Positions 28,334 to 39,973 of a DNA stretch of 64,000 bases are shown here, in pieces. Under the pieces are notes generated by a model. That model had not been told where the DNA came from. It was given only the letters and a program-made list of their open reading frames with translations, and made no database searches. Origin of the DNA: Halomonas aestuarii (GTDB taxonomy: Bacteria; Pseudomonadota; Gammaproteobacteria; Pseudomonadales; Halomonadaceae); the NCBI RefSeq assembly GCF_001886615.1, contig NZ_CP018139.1, positions 1,302,001 to 1,366,000 of the forward strand, given 5' to 3'. Each line of letters begins with the position of its first letter. Within the stretch, counting starts at the first letter, position 1. Both the position numbers and the translations under genes were made by a program.

Positions 28334-29756
28334 CGATCATCTCCTCCAGGTCCGCGGCCAGCGGGTCGAGCACCTGCCGCCAGTTGAGCCACGGCGTCGT
28401 GGCGGTGCCGTTGACCAGCACGCTGAACACGCCCCACTGCCCGGACCGGGTGCGGAAGTAGCCGCCCACGGCGCGCACGGCCACCGGCCGGTTGAGGGTG
28501 CCGGTCTTGAGCATGACGTGCTGCTGAAAGGTGGGCGAGCCGCGACGAATGAAGCGCATCACCCCGTTGCCCGGCGACTGCAGGGCGGCGACGAAGCTGG
28601 GGAACAGCGCCGGACGGTGGTACATGCTCTCCAGCAGGGCATTCACGCCGGCGGCGGAGGTGCGGTTCTCGGGGGTGAGGCCGCTGCCGCTGCGCAGCGT
28701 GACGGGGCCATGCCCGGGGATGCCTGCCGCGAAGGCCTCCAGCGCCACGCCCCCCTGTTCCAGGCTGGCGCGCGCCGTCTCGACCAGGTTCAGGGCCAGC
28801 ACGTCGGCCATGAAGTTGTTGGAGTAGTTGAGGGTCCTCAGCAGCAGCTCTTGCAGCGGCTCGCCCTCCACGGCGGCGAGCTCCCGGGCCGACTCGGGCG
28901 GTTCGGTGACCGCCACCGAGGCCCCCTCGCGCACCGCGATGCCCGCCTGCTCGAGCATCGCCAGCAGGGTGTCGGCACTCTGCCGCGCCGGGTCGGAACT
29001 CGCCCGGTAGACCTGTCTCGGCCGGGCATTGGTGGAGATCTGGCCGCGAATCACCATGACGTCACCGGTGTCGCGCAGCACCCGCTCGGCATTGAGCTCG
29101 GTACCGCTGTCATCCGGCTTCGTCTCGACACGGTTGTCGATGCCGACGATCGGCGCCTGGCTCGCGCAGCTGTTGATGCGGGCCGGCTCGCCGGCGGCCG
29201 CGGCGGGGGCCACGGAGACGCACCAGCTGCCGAAGTTCACCCCCGCCGAGGAGAGCAGGGCACTGTAGGCGTTGGCCACCCGGGAGTGGGCCTGGCAGCG
29301 ATCGGTGGTCAGGCACTCCACCGGACCGTAGCGCCACTGGCTGACCACCAGCCGGCCGTCGACGCGTCGCACCCCGGTCTGGTGCAGTCGCTGCACCAGC
29401 CGCCAGAGGTCCTCGCTGGTCAGGGCCGGGTCGCCGCCGCCATCGAAGACCAGGTCGCCATGCAGCACCCCCTCGGCATCGGGAGCGGCCGTGCTCACCA
29501 GCCGGCTGGTGAACCGGTGCTGGGGCCCCCAGCGGTCCAGCGCCGCCGCCGCCATGTAGACCTTGGAGACCGAGGCCGGCGAGAGCTGTCGCTCGGGCTC
29601 GATGGCCCCCAGGAGCTCGCCGCTGCCGAGCAGCCGCGCCTCGGCACCGACCCGGAAGCCCTTGTCGGTCAGCTCGGCGATCCTGGAAAAGCCACTCGCC
29701 TGGGCGAGGAGCGGCAGCAGCGTCAGCAGCACGCAGAGCAGGGGGCGACGGAACAT
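28323..29756 (-). CDS. dacB: D-alanyl-D-alanine carboxypeptidase/endopeptidase (PBP4)
   Basis: Periplasmic peptidoglycan hydrolase of 477 residues with an N-terminal signal (LLCVLLTLLPLLAQA). Class-C penicillin-binding motifs: SVSK with nucleophile Ser62 and Lys65 (full motif SxxK), an SNN box in YSNNFMADV and KTG in MLKTGTL. The long insert between the first and second motifs is typical of PBP4. ATG 29756 is chosen over 29783 because the signal peptide then begins MFRRPLL. Confidence 0.92.
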   Translation of the reverse strand: MFRRPLLCVLLTLLPLLAQASGFSRIAELTDKGFRVGAEARLLGSGELLGAIEPERQLSPASVSKVYMAAAALDRWGPQHRFTSRLVSTAAPDAEGVLHGDLVFDGGGDPALTSEDLWRLVQRLHQTGVRRVDGRLVVSQWRYGPVECLTTDRCQAHSRVANAYSALLSSAGVNFGSWCVSVAPAAAAGEPARINSCASQAPIVGIDNRVETKPDDSGTELNAERVLRDTGDVMVIRGQISTNARPRQVYRASSDPARQSADTLLAMLEQAGIAVREGASVAVTEPPESARELAAVEGEPLQELLLRTLNYSNNFMADVLALNLVETARASLEQGGVALEAFAAGIPGHGPVTLRSGSGLTPENRTSAAGVNALLESMYHRPALFPSFVAALQSPGNGVMRFIRRGSPTFQQHVMLKTGTLNRPVAVRAVGGYFRTRSGQWGVFSVLVNGTATTPWLNWRQVLDPLAADLEEMIDAY

Positions 29757-29788
29757 GGGACCTCCGGGAAACGGCGAAGCCACCCAGC

Positions 29789-30118
29789 TTAATGGGGCGA
29801 GACGGAAGAGAACACCTGAATCACCACCACGCCGCCAACGATCATGGCCAGGCCCAGCAGGGCCGGCAGGTCCGGCTTCTCGCCGTAGACCAGGATGCCC
29901 ACCAGGGTCACCAGCACGATGCCGAGCCCCGCCCAGAAGGCGTAGGCGATGCCCACGGGAAGGGTGCGCAGCACCAGGGCGAGCAGGTAGAAGGCCAGCC
30001 CGTAGCCCACCATCACCGTGACGCTGGGCCAGAAGCGGGTGAAGCCTGCCGAGCTCTTCAGCGCACTGGTGGCCACCACCTCGGCGATGATGGCGAGTGC
30101 CAGGTAGAGATAGGTCAT
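29789..30118 (-). CDS. Small multidrug resistance (EmrE-type) efflux protein
   Basis: Four-helix SMR exporter of 109 residues. The membrane-embedded glutamate of helix 1 is in LALAIIAEVVATSALK; AYAFWAGLGIVLVTLVG is the helix-3 pattern of the SugE/EmrE family with Trp. It expels cationic toxins or guanidinium by proton antiport. Its ATG overlaps the PACE gene stop by 4 nt, so the two pumps are coupled. Confidence 0.92.
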   Translation of the reverse strand: MTYLYLALAIIAEVVATSALKSSAGFTRFWPSVTVMVGYGLAFYLLALVLRTLPVGIAYAFWAGLGIVLVTLVGILVYGEKPDLPALLGLAMIVGGVVVIQVFSSVSPH

Positions 30119-30537
30119 CGTCCTCCCTCCTGCGCCAGCCGTCGGCGCATCACGTGATCGAACGTCGTGTTGAACAGCAGGGCATAGATCAGGAAGAACA
30201 GCATGAAGCCGAGGTCCAGCCAGAAGGCCTCGACCAGGCCGATCCCGAGCCACCAGGCCACTACCGGCAGGGTGGCGACGAGCAGCCCCAGCTCGAAGCC
30301 GGATGCCTGGGCGATGCGCTGGGCCAGGCTGCGTCGCCGGGTCGGCACCCAGGCATCGAACAGCCGGTTCCAGACCAGGTTCCAGAGCATGGCGGCACCG
30401 GCGAGCCCCACCGCCAGCACGCCGATGGCCCCGGCATCATGGCCGCTGAGCACGCTGCTCAGGGGAATCACGATGGCCAGGCCGGTCGCCTCGAACAGCA
30501 CCATGTGGGTCACGCGCTCTTTCCAGGAACGCATCAT
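30115..30537 (-). CDS. PACE-family (AceI-like) efflux transporter
   Basis: Membrane protein of 140 residues with two tandem bacterial transmembrane pairs: ERVTHMVLFEATGLAIVIPL with the conserved membrane Glu, and LGIGLVEAFWLDLGFMLFFLIYALLFN. PACE proteins export chlorhexidine, acriflavine and short diamines. The start follows AGGAGG; ATG 30534 and GTG 30549 are alternatives. Divergent from a LysR regulator 115 nt away, as is common for this family. Confidence 0.9.
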   Translation of the reverse strand: MMRSWKERVTHMVLFEATGLAIVIPLSSVLSGHDAGAIGVLAVGLAGAAMLWNLVWNRLFDAWVPTRRRSLAQRIAQASGFELGLLVATLPVVAWWLGIGLVEAFWLDLGFMLFFLIYALLFNTTFDHVMRRRLAQEGGR

Positions 30538-30652
30538 GCACCTCCTCACCTCGAACGGCCGAGGCCCGTGTCCTCGACGACGGGCCCCATTCTAGCCATG
30601 ATGACGATGGAAACGAGTTGGAACCCATCAGAAAAACAGATAGGTCAGCATC

Positions 30653-31546
30653 ATGCGCTGGAGCCTCGACCAGCTGGAGATCCTCGTCGCCTGCGCCGAG
30701 CGGGGATCCTTCTCCTCCGCGGCGCGCCACCTCGGCCGCGCCCAGTCGGCGGTCAGCACCGCCATCGCGCACCTGGAGGCCGACCTCGATTGTCCGCTGT
30801 TCGACCGCAGCGGCCGCCTGCCTCGCCTGACCCAGGCCGGCGAGGCCCTGCTGCACGAGGCCCGGGCGGTGATTCGCCAGTGCCAGCGGCTGGACGCCCG
30901 TGCCCGGGCCATCGCCCAGGGCGAGGAGGCCCGGCTGGTGCTGGCCATCGACGAGGCCCTGGTGGAGATGCCGCCGGTGGACGAGACCCTGGAGGCCCTG
31001 GCGAGGCACTACCCCGCCCTGCAGCTGACCCTGCTCTACGGCGCCCAGGGCGACATCGCCGGCTGGGTGGAGGACCGCACCGCCGACCTCGGCATCCTGC
31101 TGCGCCAGCAGGGCCAGGGACCGGTGCTGGAGGGGATCGGCATCGCGCACCTGCAGCAGGCGCTGGTGGTCGCCCGCGACCACCCCCTGGCCGCCCTTGC
31201 CTCGCCGACCGTCGGGGACCTCGCCGCCCATCGCCAGCTGATGATCGCCTCGCGCGGCGAGGACGACCGCCAGGCGCCGCTCACCGCCCAGTTCTGGCGA
31301 CTCAACAGCTTCTACTCCATGGCGGAGCTCGCCACCCGCGGCCTCGGCTGGGCGCTGGTGCCGCGCCATATCGCCCACTATCCGCCCTTTCGCGACGACC
31401 TGGTGGAGCTGGCCGGCGAGGCGCTGGGCACGCCGCCGGTCATCGAGGTGGAAACGGTCTCGCGACGCGACGCCGACCGCGGGCCCATCGCCCGCTGGCT
31501 GCGCCACACCCTCGGCGAGCGCTTTCGCGACCGCCGGTGGCGCTGA
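30653..31546 (+). CDS. LysR-family regulator
   Basis: Transcription factor of 297 residues: N-terminal winged helix (MRWSLDQLEILVACAERGSF, then AARHLGRAQSAVSTAI), linker helix and a periplasmic-binding-like effector domain ending GLGWALVPRHIAHY. Divergent from the PACE-SMR pair, so control of these pumps is likely, as LysR genes commonly sit beside PACE genes. The effector is unknown. Confidence 0.9.
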   Translation: MRWSLDQLEILVACAERGSFSSAARHLGRAQSAVSTAIAHLEADLDCPLFDRSGRLPRLTQAGEALLHEARAVIRQCQRLDARARAIAQGEEARLVLAIDEALVEMPPVDETLEALARHYPALQLTLLYGAQGDIAGWVEDRTADLGILLRQQGQGPVLEGIGIAHLQQALVVARDHPLAALASPTVGDLAAHRQLMIASRGEDDRQAPLTAQFWRLNSFYSMAELATRGLGWALVPRHIAHYPPFRDDLVELAGEALGTPPVIEVETVSRRDADRGPIARWLRHTLGERFRDRRWR

Positions 31547-31552
31547 TGCCCC

Positions 31553-32242
31553 TCAGCCGGCGGGCACCAGGCCGGGGTCGTGGGGAAGCTCGACCACCAG
31601 TCGCCAGAGCGCCTGGCCGCTGGCGTGGTACTTCTGCTCGAAGGGGGTCAGGCAGGTCTCCCCCGGCACGAAGGGCTCGGCCGAGGCCGGCACCCCGGTG
31701 GCCTGGGTCACCGCCAGGGCGAACTCCTCCACGTAGATCCGCCAGTTGGAGCGCAGCTCCAGCCGACCGCCCAGCGCCAGCATCACCGGCAGCACCGGGT
31801 GGCCCTGCCAGCGCATCTTGAGATGGGCGGCCTTGGGGTAGGGATTGGGGTAGAGCAGGTAGTGGCCCGCCGGGCGCCAGTCGGCGTCCAGGGCCAGGCG
31901 CCAGAAGTCCACCAGGTCGGCGCGCACCAGCAGGGCGTTGTCCGGCAGCCGCCCGTGGTCGCGGGAGAGGCGGTCGGCACTGCGATCCACGCCGATCACC
32001 GAGGCGTCCGGGAAACGCCCGGCCAGCCGGCGGGTCGAGAGGCCCACCCCGCAGCCCGCATCCAGGATCAGGGGGCCCCCGCCACGACGCCCGAGCCAGT
32101 CGCTGGCCCCGGCGAAGGCCTCGCGGGTATGCTCGGCCAGGGGCTTGCGCAGGGGGTGCGCCAGGGCCCTGGCCACGCGGCGGGCCAGGTCCTCGTGGGG
32201 GCCGGTCTGGCGGCTGACGATGGATCGCGAACGGGCAGTCAT
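31553..32242 (-). CDS. TrmB-like SAM-dependent methyltransferase
   Basis: Class-I methyltransferase of 229 residues. The SAM motif ILDAGCGVGLSTRRLA and a LLYPNPYPKAAHLKMRWQGHP segment resemble the tRNA guanine-N7 methyltransferase TrmB (which has a DPWPKxRHxKRR pattern), but the basic residues are reduced. It is therefore probably a TrmB paralogue rather than TrmB itself. Convergent with the LysR gene, with 6 nt between their ends. ATG 32242 is the start; upstream codons add a proline-rich leader without homology. Confidence 0.75.
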   Translation of the reverse strand: MTARSRSIVSRQTGPHEDLARRVARALAHPLRKPLAEHTREAFAGASDWLGRRGGGPLILDAGCGVGLSTRRLAGRFPDASVIGVDRSADRLSRDHGRLPDNALLVRADLVDFWRLALDADWRPAGHYLLYPNPYPKAAHLKMRWQGHPVLPVMLALGGRLELRSNWRIYVEEFALAVTQATGVPASAEPFVPGETCLTPFEQKYHASGQALWRLVVELPHDPGLVPAG

Positions 32243-32403
32243 GGCAGCGGGCTCGGCGGGAGGAGGAAGGCGTGGCATTCTACCAGCAGCGCGTCCATGG
32301 CGCAGGGGCGCCGGCATGACGCCAACGCGGGCCGGGTGCTATCATCGACGGCCTGACAATGACAATGCAGCCACGACATCAACCGCACAACGAGGAACCC
32401 GGC

Positions 32404-35110
<2,707 letters not shown>

Positions 35111-35170
35111 GCCCGCTCGCCGCCTCCCCATTCCCGACCTCCCCTCCTGCTGACCCCCCAGGCATGAATA

Positions 35171-35199
35171 CGGCGCCCCGCTCATCGAGCGGGGCGCCG
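35171..35199. terminator. Terminator hairpin between yfhL and the small membrane protein gene
   Basis: Perfect 13-bp stem (35171-35183 with 35187-35199) with a three-base ATC loop, GC-rich, without a T run. It lies between convergent genes and may serve both directions. Confidence 0.75.
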
Positions 35200-35239
35200 T
35201 GTCGTCGTGGGGCCGCCGGTGCGGCCTGGCGCACGTGCC

Positions 35240-35563
35240 CTACATCTCGTCGGCGCGCCGGCTGATCTCGCAGCCAAGGCATCGCCGGAAGGCGGCCTCG
35301 GCCGGCGTCTTGATCAGGGTCTCCGCCGCGACGTCCACGTTGCCGCCCAGGGCAGAGAACGGCAGCGACACCAGGAAGATCGCCGCGCCCCCCACCGTGG
35401 CCACCGCCAGCAGCGGCCGGGCGATGACCGCATCGGCGATCATCGCGCCACCGCTGGGCCTGACCTCCGTGCGCTCACCTTGCGCCACGGCCGGCAGGCT
35501 TCCCAGCAGCAACACCAGTGCCAGCATGGCGAATACCGTGCTCTTGCCCAATTGCTTCTTCAT
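35240..35563 (-). CDS. Small secreted/membrane protein of unknown function
   Basis: Protein of 107 residues from ATG 35563 (site GGGAGCGAG). A signal peptide (about 28 residues, ending LPAVAQG) is followed by a single hydrophobic helix, LLAVATVGGAAIFLVSLPFSALGG, and a C-terminal tail FRRCLGCEISRRAD with two cysteines. The family resembles small proteins often annotated only as membrane or transporter-like; no function is assigned. It faces yfhL convergently. Confidence 0.75.
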   Translation of the reverse strand: MKKQLGKSTVFAMLALVLLLGSLPAVAQGERTEVRPSGGAMIADAVIARPLLAVATVGGAAIFLVSLPFSALGGNVDVAAETLIKTPAEAAFRRCLGCEISRRADEM

Positions 35564-35748
35564 GTTCTCGCTCCCTGCCCTGTCGCCCATGTGATTGCCC
35601 GGCCGGCCCTAACCGGACCATGGCATGCCGTCATGTTCGCGCCTAGACTCAACTTAGTTACACCCCTTCACAGGATCTTACATCAGGGTAGTCCGCTTTC
35701 CGGGGATGCCCAAGCCGAGGGGGCCTGCCCCACCATGCAAAGGAGCGC

Positions 35749-36378
35749 ATGATGAAACGCCTGATCGCCACCGCCGCCCTGGCCTCCCTGGTCGCCAGCC
35801 CGGCCTTTGCCCAGAGCTACCAGTACACGCCTATCGAGGGCCCCTACCTGGGTGGCGCGATCGGCCATGCCAGCCTGGACAGCGACACCCTCAACGAGTT
35901 GGAGGAGCTTGGGCTCGACACCGACGACAGCGATACCGCCTACAAGCTGTTTGCCGGCTACCGGTTCACCCCCAACTTTGCCATGGAGGCCAGCTATCTG
36001 GACTTCGGGGACTTCTCCGCCGACGCCACCTTCACGAACGGCACCGATACGGCCACGGCAGACCTCGAAGGAGGCCTCGATGGGGTGGGTCTTGCCCTGG
36101 TCGGCAAGCTGCCGATCCAGGGCGGCCTGAGCGTGCATGGCAAGCTGGGCATGATCGCCTGGGACGGGGATGTCTCGGGCACGGCCCGGTTGAATGGCGA
36201 GGTGATCTACGATGGCGCGGCAGGTGAAGACGGCACCGATCCCTTCTATGGCATCGGCGCCGAGTACGAGATCCAGCAGGTCATGATCCGTGGCGAGTAC
36301 GAGCGTTACGACATCAGCGACAGCGGCGAGGACTTCGAGATCGACCTCTTCTCCGCGAGCCTGGGCTACCGCTTCTAG
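35749..36378 (+). CDS. Outer-membrane beta-barrel protein (OmpA-domain-like)
   Basis: Protein of 209 residues with a 21-residue signal peptide (LVASPAFA-QSYQ) and alternating strands of an eight-stranded barrel: GPYLGGAIGHASLD, FAGYRFTPNFAMEASYLDFG, GVGLALVGKLPIQGG, YGIGAEYEIQQVMIRGEYERYD and a terminal SASLGYRF ending in Phe. AAAGGAG precedes two adjacent ATGs; the second (35752) is equally possible. The loops are acidic, as expected of a halophile. Function beyond outer-membrane structure is unknown. Confidence 0.85.
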   Translation: MMKRLIATAALASLVASPAFAQSYQYTPIEGPYLGGAIGHASLDSDTLNELEELGLDTDDSDTAYKLFAGYRFTPNFAMEASYLDFGDFSADATFTNGTDTATADLEGGLDGVGLALVGKLPIQGGLSVHGKLGMIAWDGDVSGTARLNGEVIYDGAAGEDGTDPFYGIGAEYEIQQVMIRGEYERYDISDSGEDFEIDLFSASLGYRF

Positions 36379-36398
36379 GGCCTGACGCACCCTCCTCG

Positions 36399-36424
36399 AC
36401 GGCCCCGCCCATCGGCGGGGCCGT
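36399..36424 (+). terminator. Terminator of the outer-membrane protein gene
   Basis: 11-bp perfect stem ACGGCCCCGCC (36399-36409) with GGCGGGGCCGT (36414-36424) and a CATC loop, about 20 bp after the stop. Confidence 0.8.
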
Positions 36425-36490
36425 TGCGTTACGGGGCGAAACGCGCCACCCTGCCCGGCCTTTCCGCCACCGGACCGCCGTGACGCCCCC

Positions 36491-37852
36491 ATGACCCGCC
36501 CGCCTGCCGACACGCGATCGCGCATCCTCTCGCTGGCCTGGCCGATCATCGTGTCGAACATCACCGTCCCGCTGCTCGGGCTGGTGGATACCGCCGTGGT
36601 CGGCCACCTTCCGGACTCGCGCTACCTCGCCGGGGTGACCCTGGGGGCGACGCTCTTCAGCTTCCTCTTCTGGGGCTTCGGCTTCCTGCGAATGGGCACC
36701 ACCGGCCTCACCTCCCAGGCGGTGGGACGCGAGGCCGATGGCGAGGTGCGCAACCTGCTCGGCCAGTCGCTGCTGCTCGCCATGGTCATCGGCCTGGGGT
36801 TGATACTGGCCGGCGGCCCGCTGGTGGATCTGGGGCTGTGGCTGCTCGACGGCAGCGAGGTGGCCACGGAACTGGCCGCGGAGTACGCCCGCATCCGCCT
36901 GCTCTCGGCCCCGGCGGTGCTGGCCAACTATGCGATCCTCGGCTGGTTTCTCGGCCAGCAGAACTCGCGGGTGACCCTGGCCATCCTGGTGCTGACCAAC
37001 GGCGTCAACATCGCCCTCGACCTGCTGTTCGTGGTGGGGCTGGGCATGACCAGCGATGGCGTCGCCTGGGCCACGGTGCTCGCCGACTACACGGCGCTGG
37101 CCTTCGGCCTCTGGCTGGTGTCGCGCCAGCTCAGGGTGCTGTCGGGATGCTTCCTGCGCCAGCGGCTGCTCCGGCTCGCCGCCTACGGCGAGCTCTTCCG
37201 GGTCAACGCCAACCTCTTCGTGCGCACCCTGGGCCTGCTGTTCGCCATGGCCTTCTTCACGTCCCGCGGCGCCGCCCAGGGCGACACGGTGCTGGCGGCC
37301 AACGCCGTGCTGCTGCAGTTCATCATGCTGACCAGCTACGCCCTGGACGGCTTCGCCCATGCCGCCGAGGCACTGGCCGGCCGCGCCGTGGGCCGGCGGC
37401 GCTTCGACGAGTTCGGACAGGTCGTCGCCGACGCCGCTCGCTTCTCGCTGGTCACGGCGGCAGGGGCCTCGCTGGCCTTCGCCCTGGGCGGCGACTGGCT
37501 GATCGCGGCACTGACCGGCCTGCCAGAGGTGCGCGCCACCGCCGGCGACTACCTGCCCTGGATGGTCGTCATGCCGCTGGTGGCCGTGTGGAGCTACCTG
37601 CTCGACGGCGTCTTCATCGGGGCCACCGCGATCCGCGAGATGCGCAACAGCATCTATGCGGGGCTCGTGGTCTACCTGCCGCTCTGGTGGCTGACCACGC
37701 CACTGGGCAACCACGGCCTGTGGCTGGCCTTCCTGGCCTTCGCCGTGGTGCGCTCGGGGGTGCTCGCGGCCTACTACCGGCACCACCGCCGCACCCGCTG
37801 GCGCCACCGGGACGCGAAGGTCTCCGTTGACGAGGAGCCCCGTCCCGGGTAG
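36491..37852 (+). CDS. MATE-family multidrug efflux protein (DinF-like)
   Basis: Twelve-helix exporter of 453 residues. Seen: WPIIVSNITVPLLGLVDTAVVGHL and MGTTGLTSQAVGRE in helices 1-2, and YALDGFAHAAEALAGRAVG in the second half, all of the DinF branch. It uses an ion gradient to expel drugs or oxidised products. The stop codon lies inside the terminator stem at 37849-37876. No regulator is adjacent. Confidence 0.92.
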   Translation: MTRPPADTRSRILSLAWPIIVSNITVPLLGLVDTAVVGHLPDSRYLAGVTLGATLFSFLFWGFGFLRMGTTGLTSQAVGREADGEVRNLLGQSLLLAMVIGLGLILAGGPLVDLGLWLLDGSEVATELAAEYARIRLLSAPAVLANYAILGWFLGQQNSRVTLAILVLTNGVNIALDLLFVVGLGMTSDGVAWATVLADYTALAFGLWLVSRQLRVLSGCFLRQRLLRLAAYGELFRVNANLFVRTLGLLFAMAFFTSRGAAQGDTVLAANAVLLQFIMLTSYALDGFAHAAEALAGRAVGRRRFDEFGQVVADAARFSLVTAAGASLAFALGGDWLIAALTGLPEVRATAGDYLPWMVVMPLVAVWSYLLDGVFIGATAIREMRNSIYAGLVVYLPLWWLTTPLGNHGLWLAFLAFAVVRSGVLAAYYRHHRRTRWRHRDAKVSVDEEPRPG

Positions 37853-37876
37853 CGCAACCCTCTGAGGTTGCGCTAC
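37849..37876 (+). terminator. Terminator overlapping the MATE stop codon
   Basis: Perfect 11-bp stem GTAGCGCAACC (37849-37859) with GGTTGCGCTAC (37866-37876), a 6-nt loop and TTTC. The TAG stop (37850-37852) is within the left arm, so a terminating ribosome would cover it. Confidence 0.8.
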
Positions 37877-37936
37877 TTTCTCTGAGGCACGCCAACATCG
37901 ACAATCGACAACTGACAACAGAAGAAGGGAACCCCC

Positions 37937-39247
37937 ATGCTCAAGGCCCTATCGAGACCGGCCGTCAGGCTGGTCGAGAAGTACCTGCCCGACCCCTACA
38001 TCTTCGTGCTGCTGCTGACGGTCATCGCCGCCGCCGCGGCCATTGCCGTGGAGCGACAGACCCCGCTGGCCGTGCTGCGGTTCTGGGGGGACGGCTTCTG
38101 GAACCTGCTGACCTTCTCGATGCAGATGCTGCTGGTGCTGGTGACCGGCTTCATGCTGGCCAGCTCCCCCCCCGTCAGCCGTCTGCTGCAGAAGCTGGCC
38201 GGCCTGGCCAACAATGCCGGCGCCGCCATCCTGCTCGTGACCCTGGTCTCGCTGGCCGCCAGCTGGATCAACTGGGGCTTCGGCCTGGTGGTCGGCGCCC
38301 TGTTCGCCAAGGAGCTGGCCCGCCAGGTGAAGGTGGACTATCGCCTGCTGGTGGCGAGCGCCTACTCCGGTTTCGTCGTCTGGCACGGCGGGCTCGCCGG
38401 CTCGATCCCGCTGACCATCGCCACCGAGGGCCATTTCACCGTCGAGCAGATCGGCGTGATCGGCACCGGCGAGACCGTCTTCTCGCTGTTCAACATCGCC
38501 ATCGTGCTCTGCCTGTTCGTGGCGGTGCCCCTGGTCAACCGGATGATGCTTCCGGACGAGAAGGACAGCGTCTACATCGATTCCAAGCTGCTCGGCGAGA
38601 CCGAGACGCAACGGCCGCGCATCACCCGCCCGGCGGAGCGCCTCGAGAACAGCATGACGCTGGCCTGGCTGGTCGGCATCCCCGGCCTGCTGTTCCTGTT
38701 CGACCACTTCGTGCTTCGCGGCGGCGGCCTGAACCTGAACGTGGTGAACTTCCTGTTCCTGTTCCTGGCCATCGTGCTGCATCGCACGCCCCAGAGCCTG
38801 CTCAACAGCCTGCAGGAGGCCATCAAGGGCGGCGCCGGGATCGTGATCCAGTTCCCCTTCTACGCGGGGATCATGGCGATCATGGTGCAGTCCGGGCTCG
38901 CCGAGACCCTGTCCGGTGCGCTGATCTCCTTCGCCACCGAGACCACCCTGCCCTTCTGGTCCTTCATCAGTGCCGGCGTCGTCAACATCTTCGTGCCCTC
39001 CGGTGGCGGCCAGTGGGCCGTGCAGGCCCCGGTGATGCTGCCGGCCGCCCAAGCCCTGGGCGTGGACATCCCCCGAGTGGCCATGGCCGTGGCCTGGGGC
39101 GACGCCTGGACCAACCTGCTGCAACCCTTCTGGGCCCTGCCGGTCCTCGGGATCGCCGGCCTCAAGGCCAAGGACATCATGGGCTTCTGCCTGATCCAGC
39201 TGCTCATCACCGGCATCATCATCGCCGTCGGCCTGACCTGGTTCTGA
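37937..39247 (+). CDS. atoE: Short-chain fatty acid transporter (AtoE-like)
   Basis: Membrane carrier of 436 residues, about twelve helices, for acetoacetate, butyrate and similar acids. Seen: VEKYLPDPYIFVLLLTVI at the N-terminus, ASWINWGFGLVVGALFAKE, VWHGGLAGSIPLTIATEGH and NIFVPSGGGQWAVQAPVM, which are hallmark stretches of the AtoE family. GAAGGGAA precedes the ATG. It stands alone between two terminators. Confidence 0.9.
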   Translation: MLKALSRPAVRLVEKYLPDPYIFVLLLTVIAAAAAIAVERQTPLAVLRFWGDGFWNLLTFSMQMLLVLVTGFMLASSPPVSRLLQKLAGLANNAGAAILLVTLVSLAASWINWGFGLVVGALFAKELARQVKVDYRLLVASAYSGFVVWHGGLAGSIPLTIATEGHFTVEQIGVIGTGETVFSLFNIAIVLCLFVAVPLVNRMMLPDEKDSVYIDSKLLGETETQRPRITRPAERLENSMTLAWLVGIPGLLFLFDHFVLRGGGLNLNVVNFLFLFLAIVLHRTPQSLLNSLQEAIKGGAGIVIQFPFYAGIMAIMVQSGLAETLSGALISFATETTLPFWSFISAGVVNIFVPSGGGQWAVQAPVMLPAAQALGVDIPRVAMAVAWGDAWTNLLQPFWALPVLGIAGLKAKDIMGFCLIQLLITGIIIAVGLTWF

Positions 39248-39275
39248 CAGCGGCACGAACCGATACCCGCCCGAC

Positions 39276-39310
39276 AACGCCTTGCTCCCCCTTTGCGGGA
39301 GCAAGGCGTT
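39276..39310 (+). terminator. Terminator after atoE
   Basis: Perfect 14-bp stem (39276-39289 with 39297-39310) with a 7-nt loop, 29 bp after the stop; there is no T run beyond TT. Confidence 0.8.
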
Positions 39311-39342
39311 ATGCTGTGGAAAACCTTCATGGGGACACTTCG

Positions 39343-39846
39343 ATGGACGACCAGACCCTGACGGGCCAGCACGAGCTCTCGATGACCGTGCTGATGACCC
39401 CGGACATGGCCAACTTCAGCGGCAAGGTGCATGGCGGCGCCATCCTCAAGAAACTCGACGAGGTGGCCTATGCCTGCGCCAGCCGCTATGCCGGTCATTA
39501 CGTGGTGACGCTGTCGGTCGACCAGGTGCTGTTCAAGCAGCCGATCCATGTCGGTGAACTGGTCACCTTCCTGGCCAGCGTCAACCACGTGGGAAGCTCC
39601 TCCATGGAGATCGGCATCAAGGTGGTCGCCGAGGATATCCGCCAGAAGATGATCCGCCACACCAACAGCTGCTACCTGACCATGGTCGCCGTGGACGACC
39701 ACGGCAAGCCGGCCAGGGTGCCGCCGCTCAGGCTGGACACCCGCGTGCAGAAGCTGCGTTTCGAGAAGGCCGCCCTGCGCAAGAAGCTGCGCAAGCAGGC
39801 CGAGGAGGAGGAGCGCCTCACCCAGGCCAGGCACGAGGATCCCTGA
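39343..39846 (+). CDS. Acyl-CoA thioesterase (YciA/hot-dog family)
   Basis: Hot-dog-fold enzyme of 167 residues that hydrolyses acyl-CoAs. Seen: MTPDMANFSGKVHGGAILKKLDEVAY with the catalytic-region Asp, SVDQVLFKQPIHVGELVTF and NSCYLTMVAVDDHGK. The C-terminus has a basic coiled stretch (EKAALRKKLRKQAEEEE). ATG 39343 is taken as the start; an open frame runs further upstream across the terminator but lacks family residues. Confidence 0.9.
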   Translation: MDDQTLTGQHELSMTVLMTPDMANFSGKVHGGAILKKLDEVAYACASRYAGHYVVTLSVDQVLFKQPIHVGELVTFLASVNHVGSSSMEIGIKVVAEDIRQKMIRHTNSCYLTMVAVDDHGKPARVPPLRLDTRVQKLRFEKAALRKKLRKQAEEEERLTQARHEDP

Positions 39847-39973
39847 ACGGGTAGAGACGGGGAATGGAGGGGCAGAGCGACAGGCGTCGACTGCCCGACC
39901 CTGCCGGTATCGTCACACGCCGGAGCGGGACTCCGGCGCCACGTGGGAGGGGGCTTCGATCATGCCCCGGGCA
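39847..39973. other. Intergenic stretch, nothing seen
   Basis: Short GC-rich spacer between convergent genes (thioesterase and entericidin-like). No hairpin of note was found. Confidence 0.4.
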
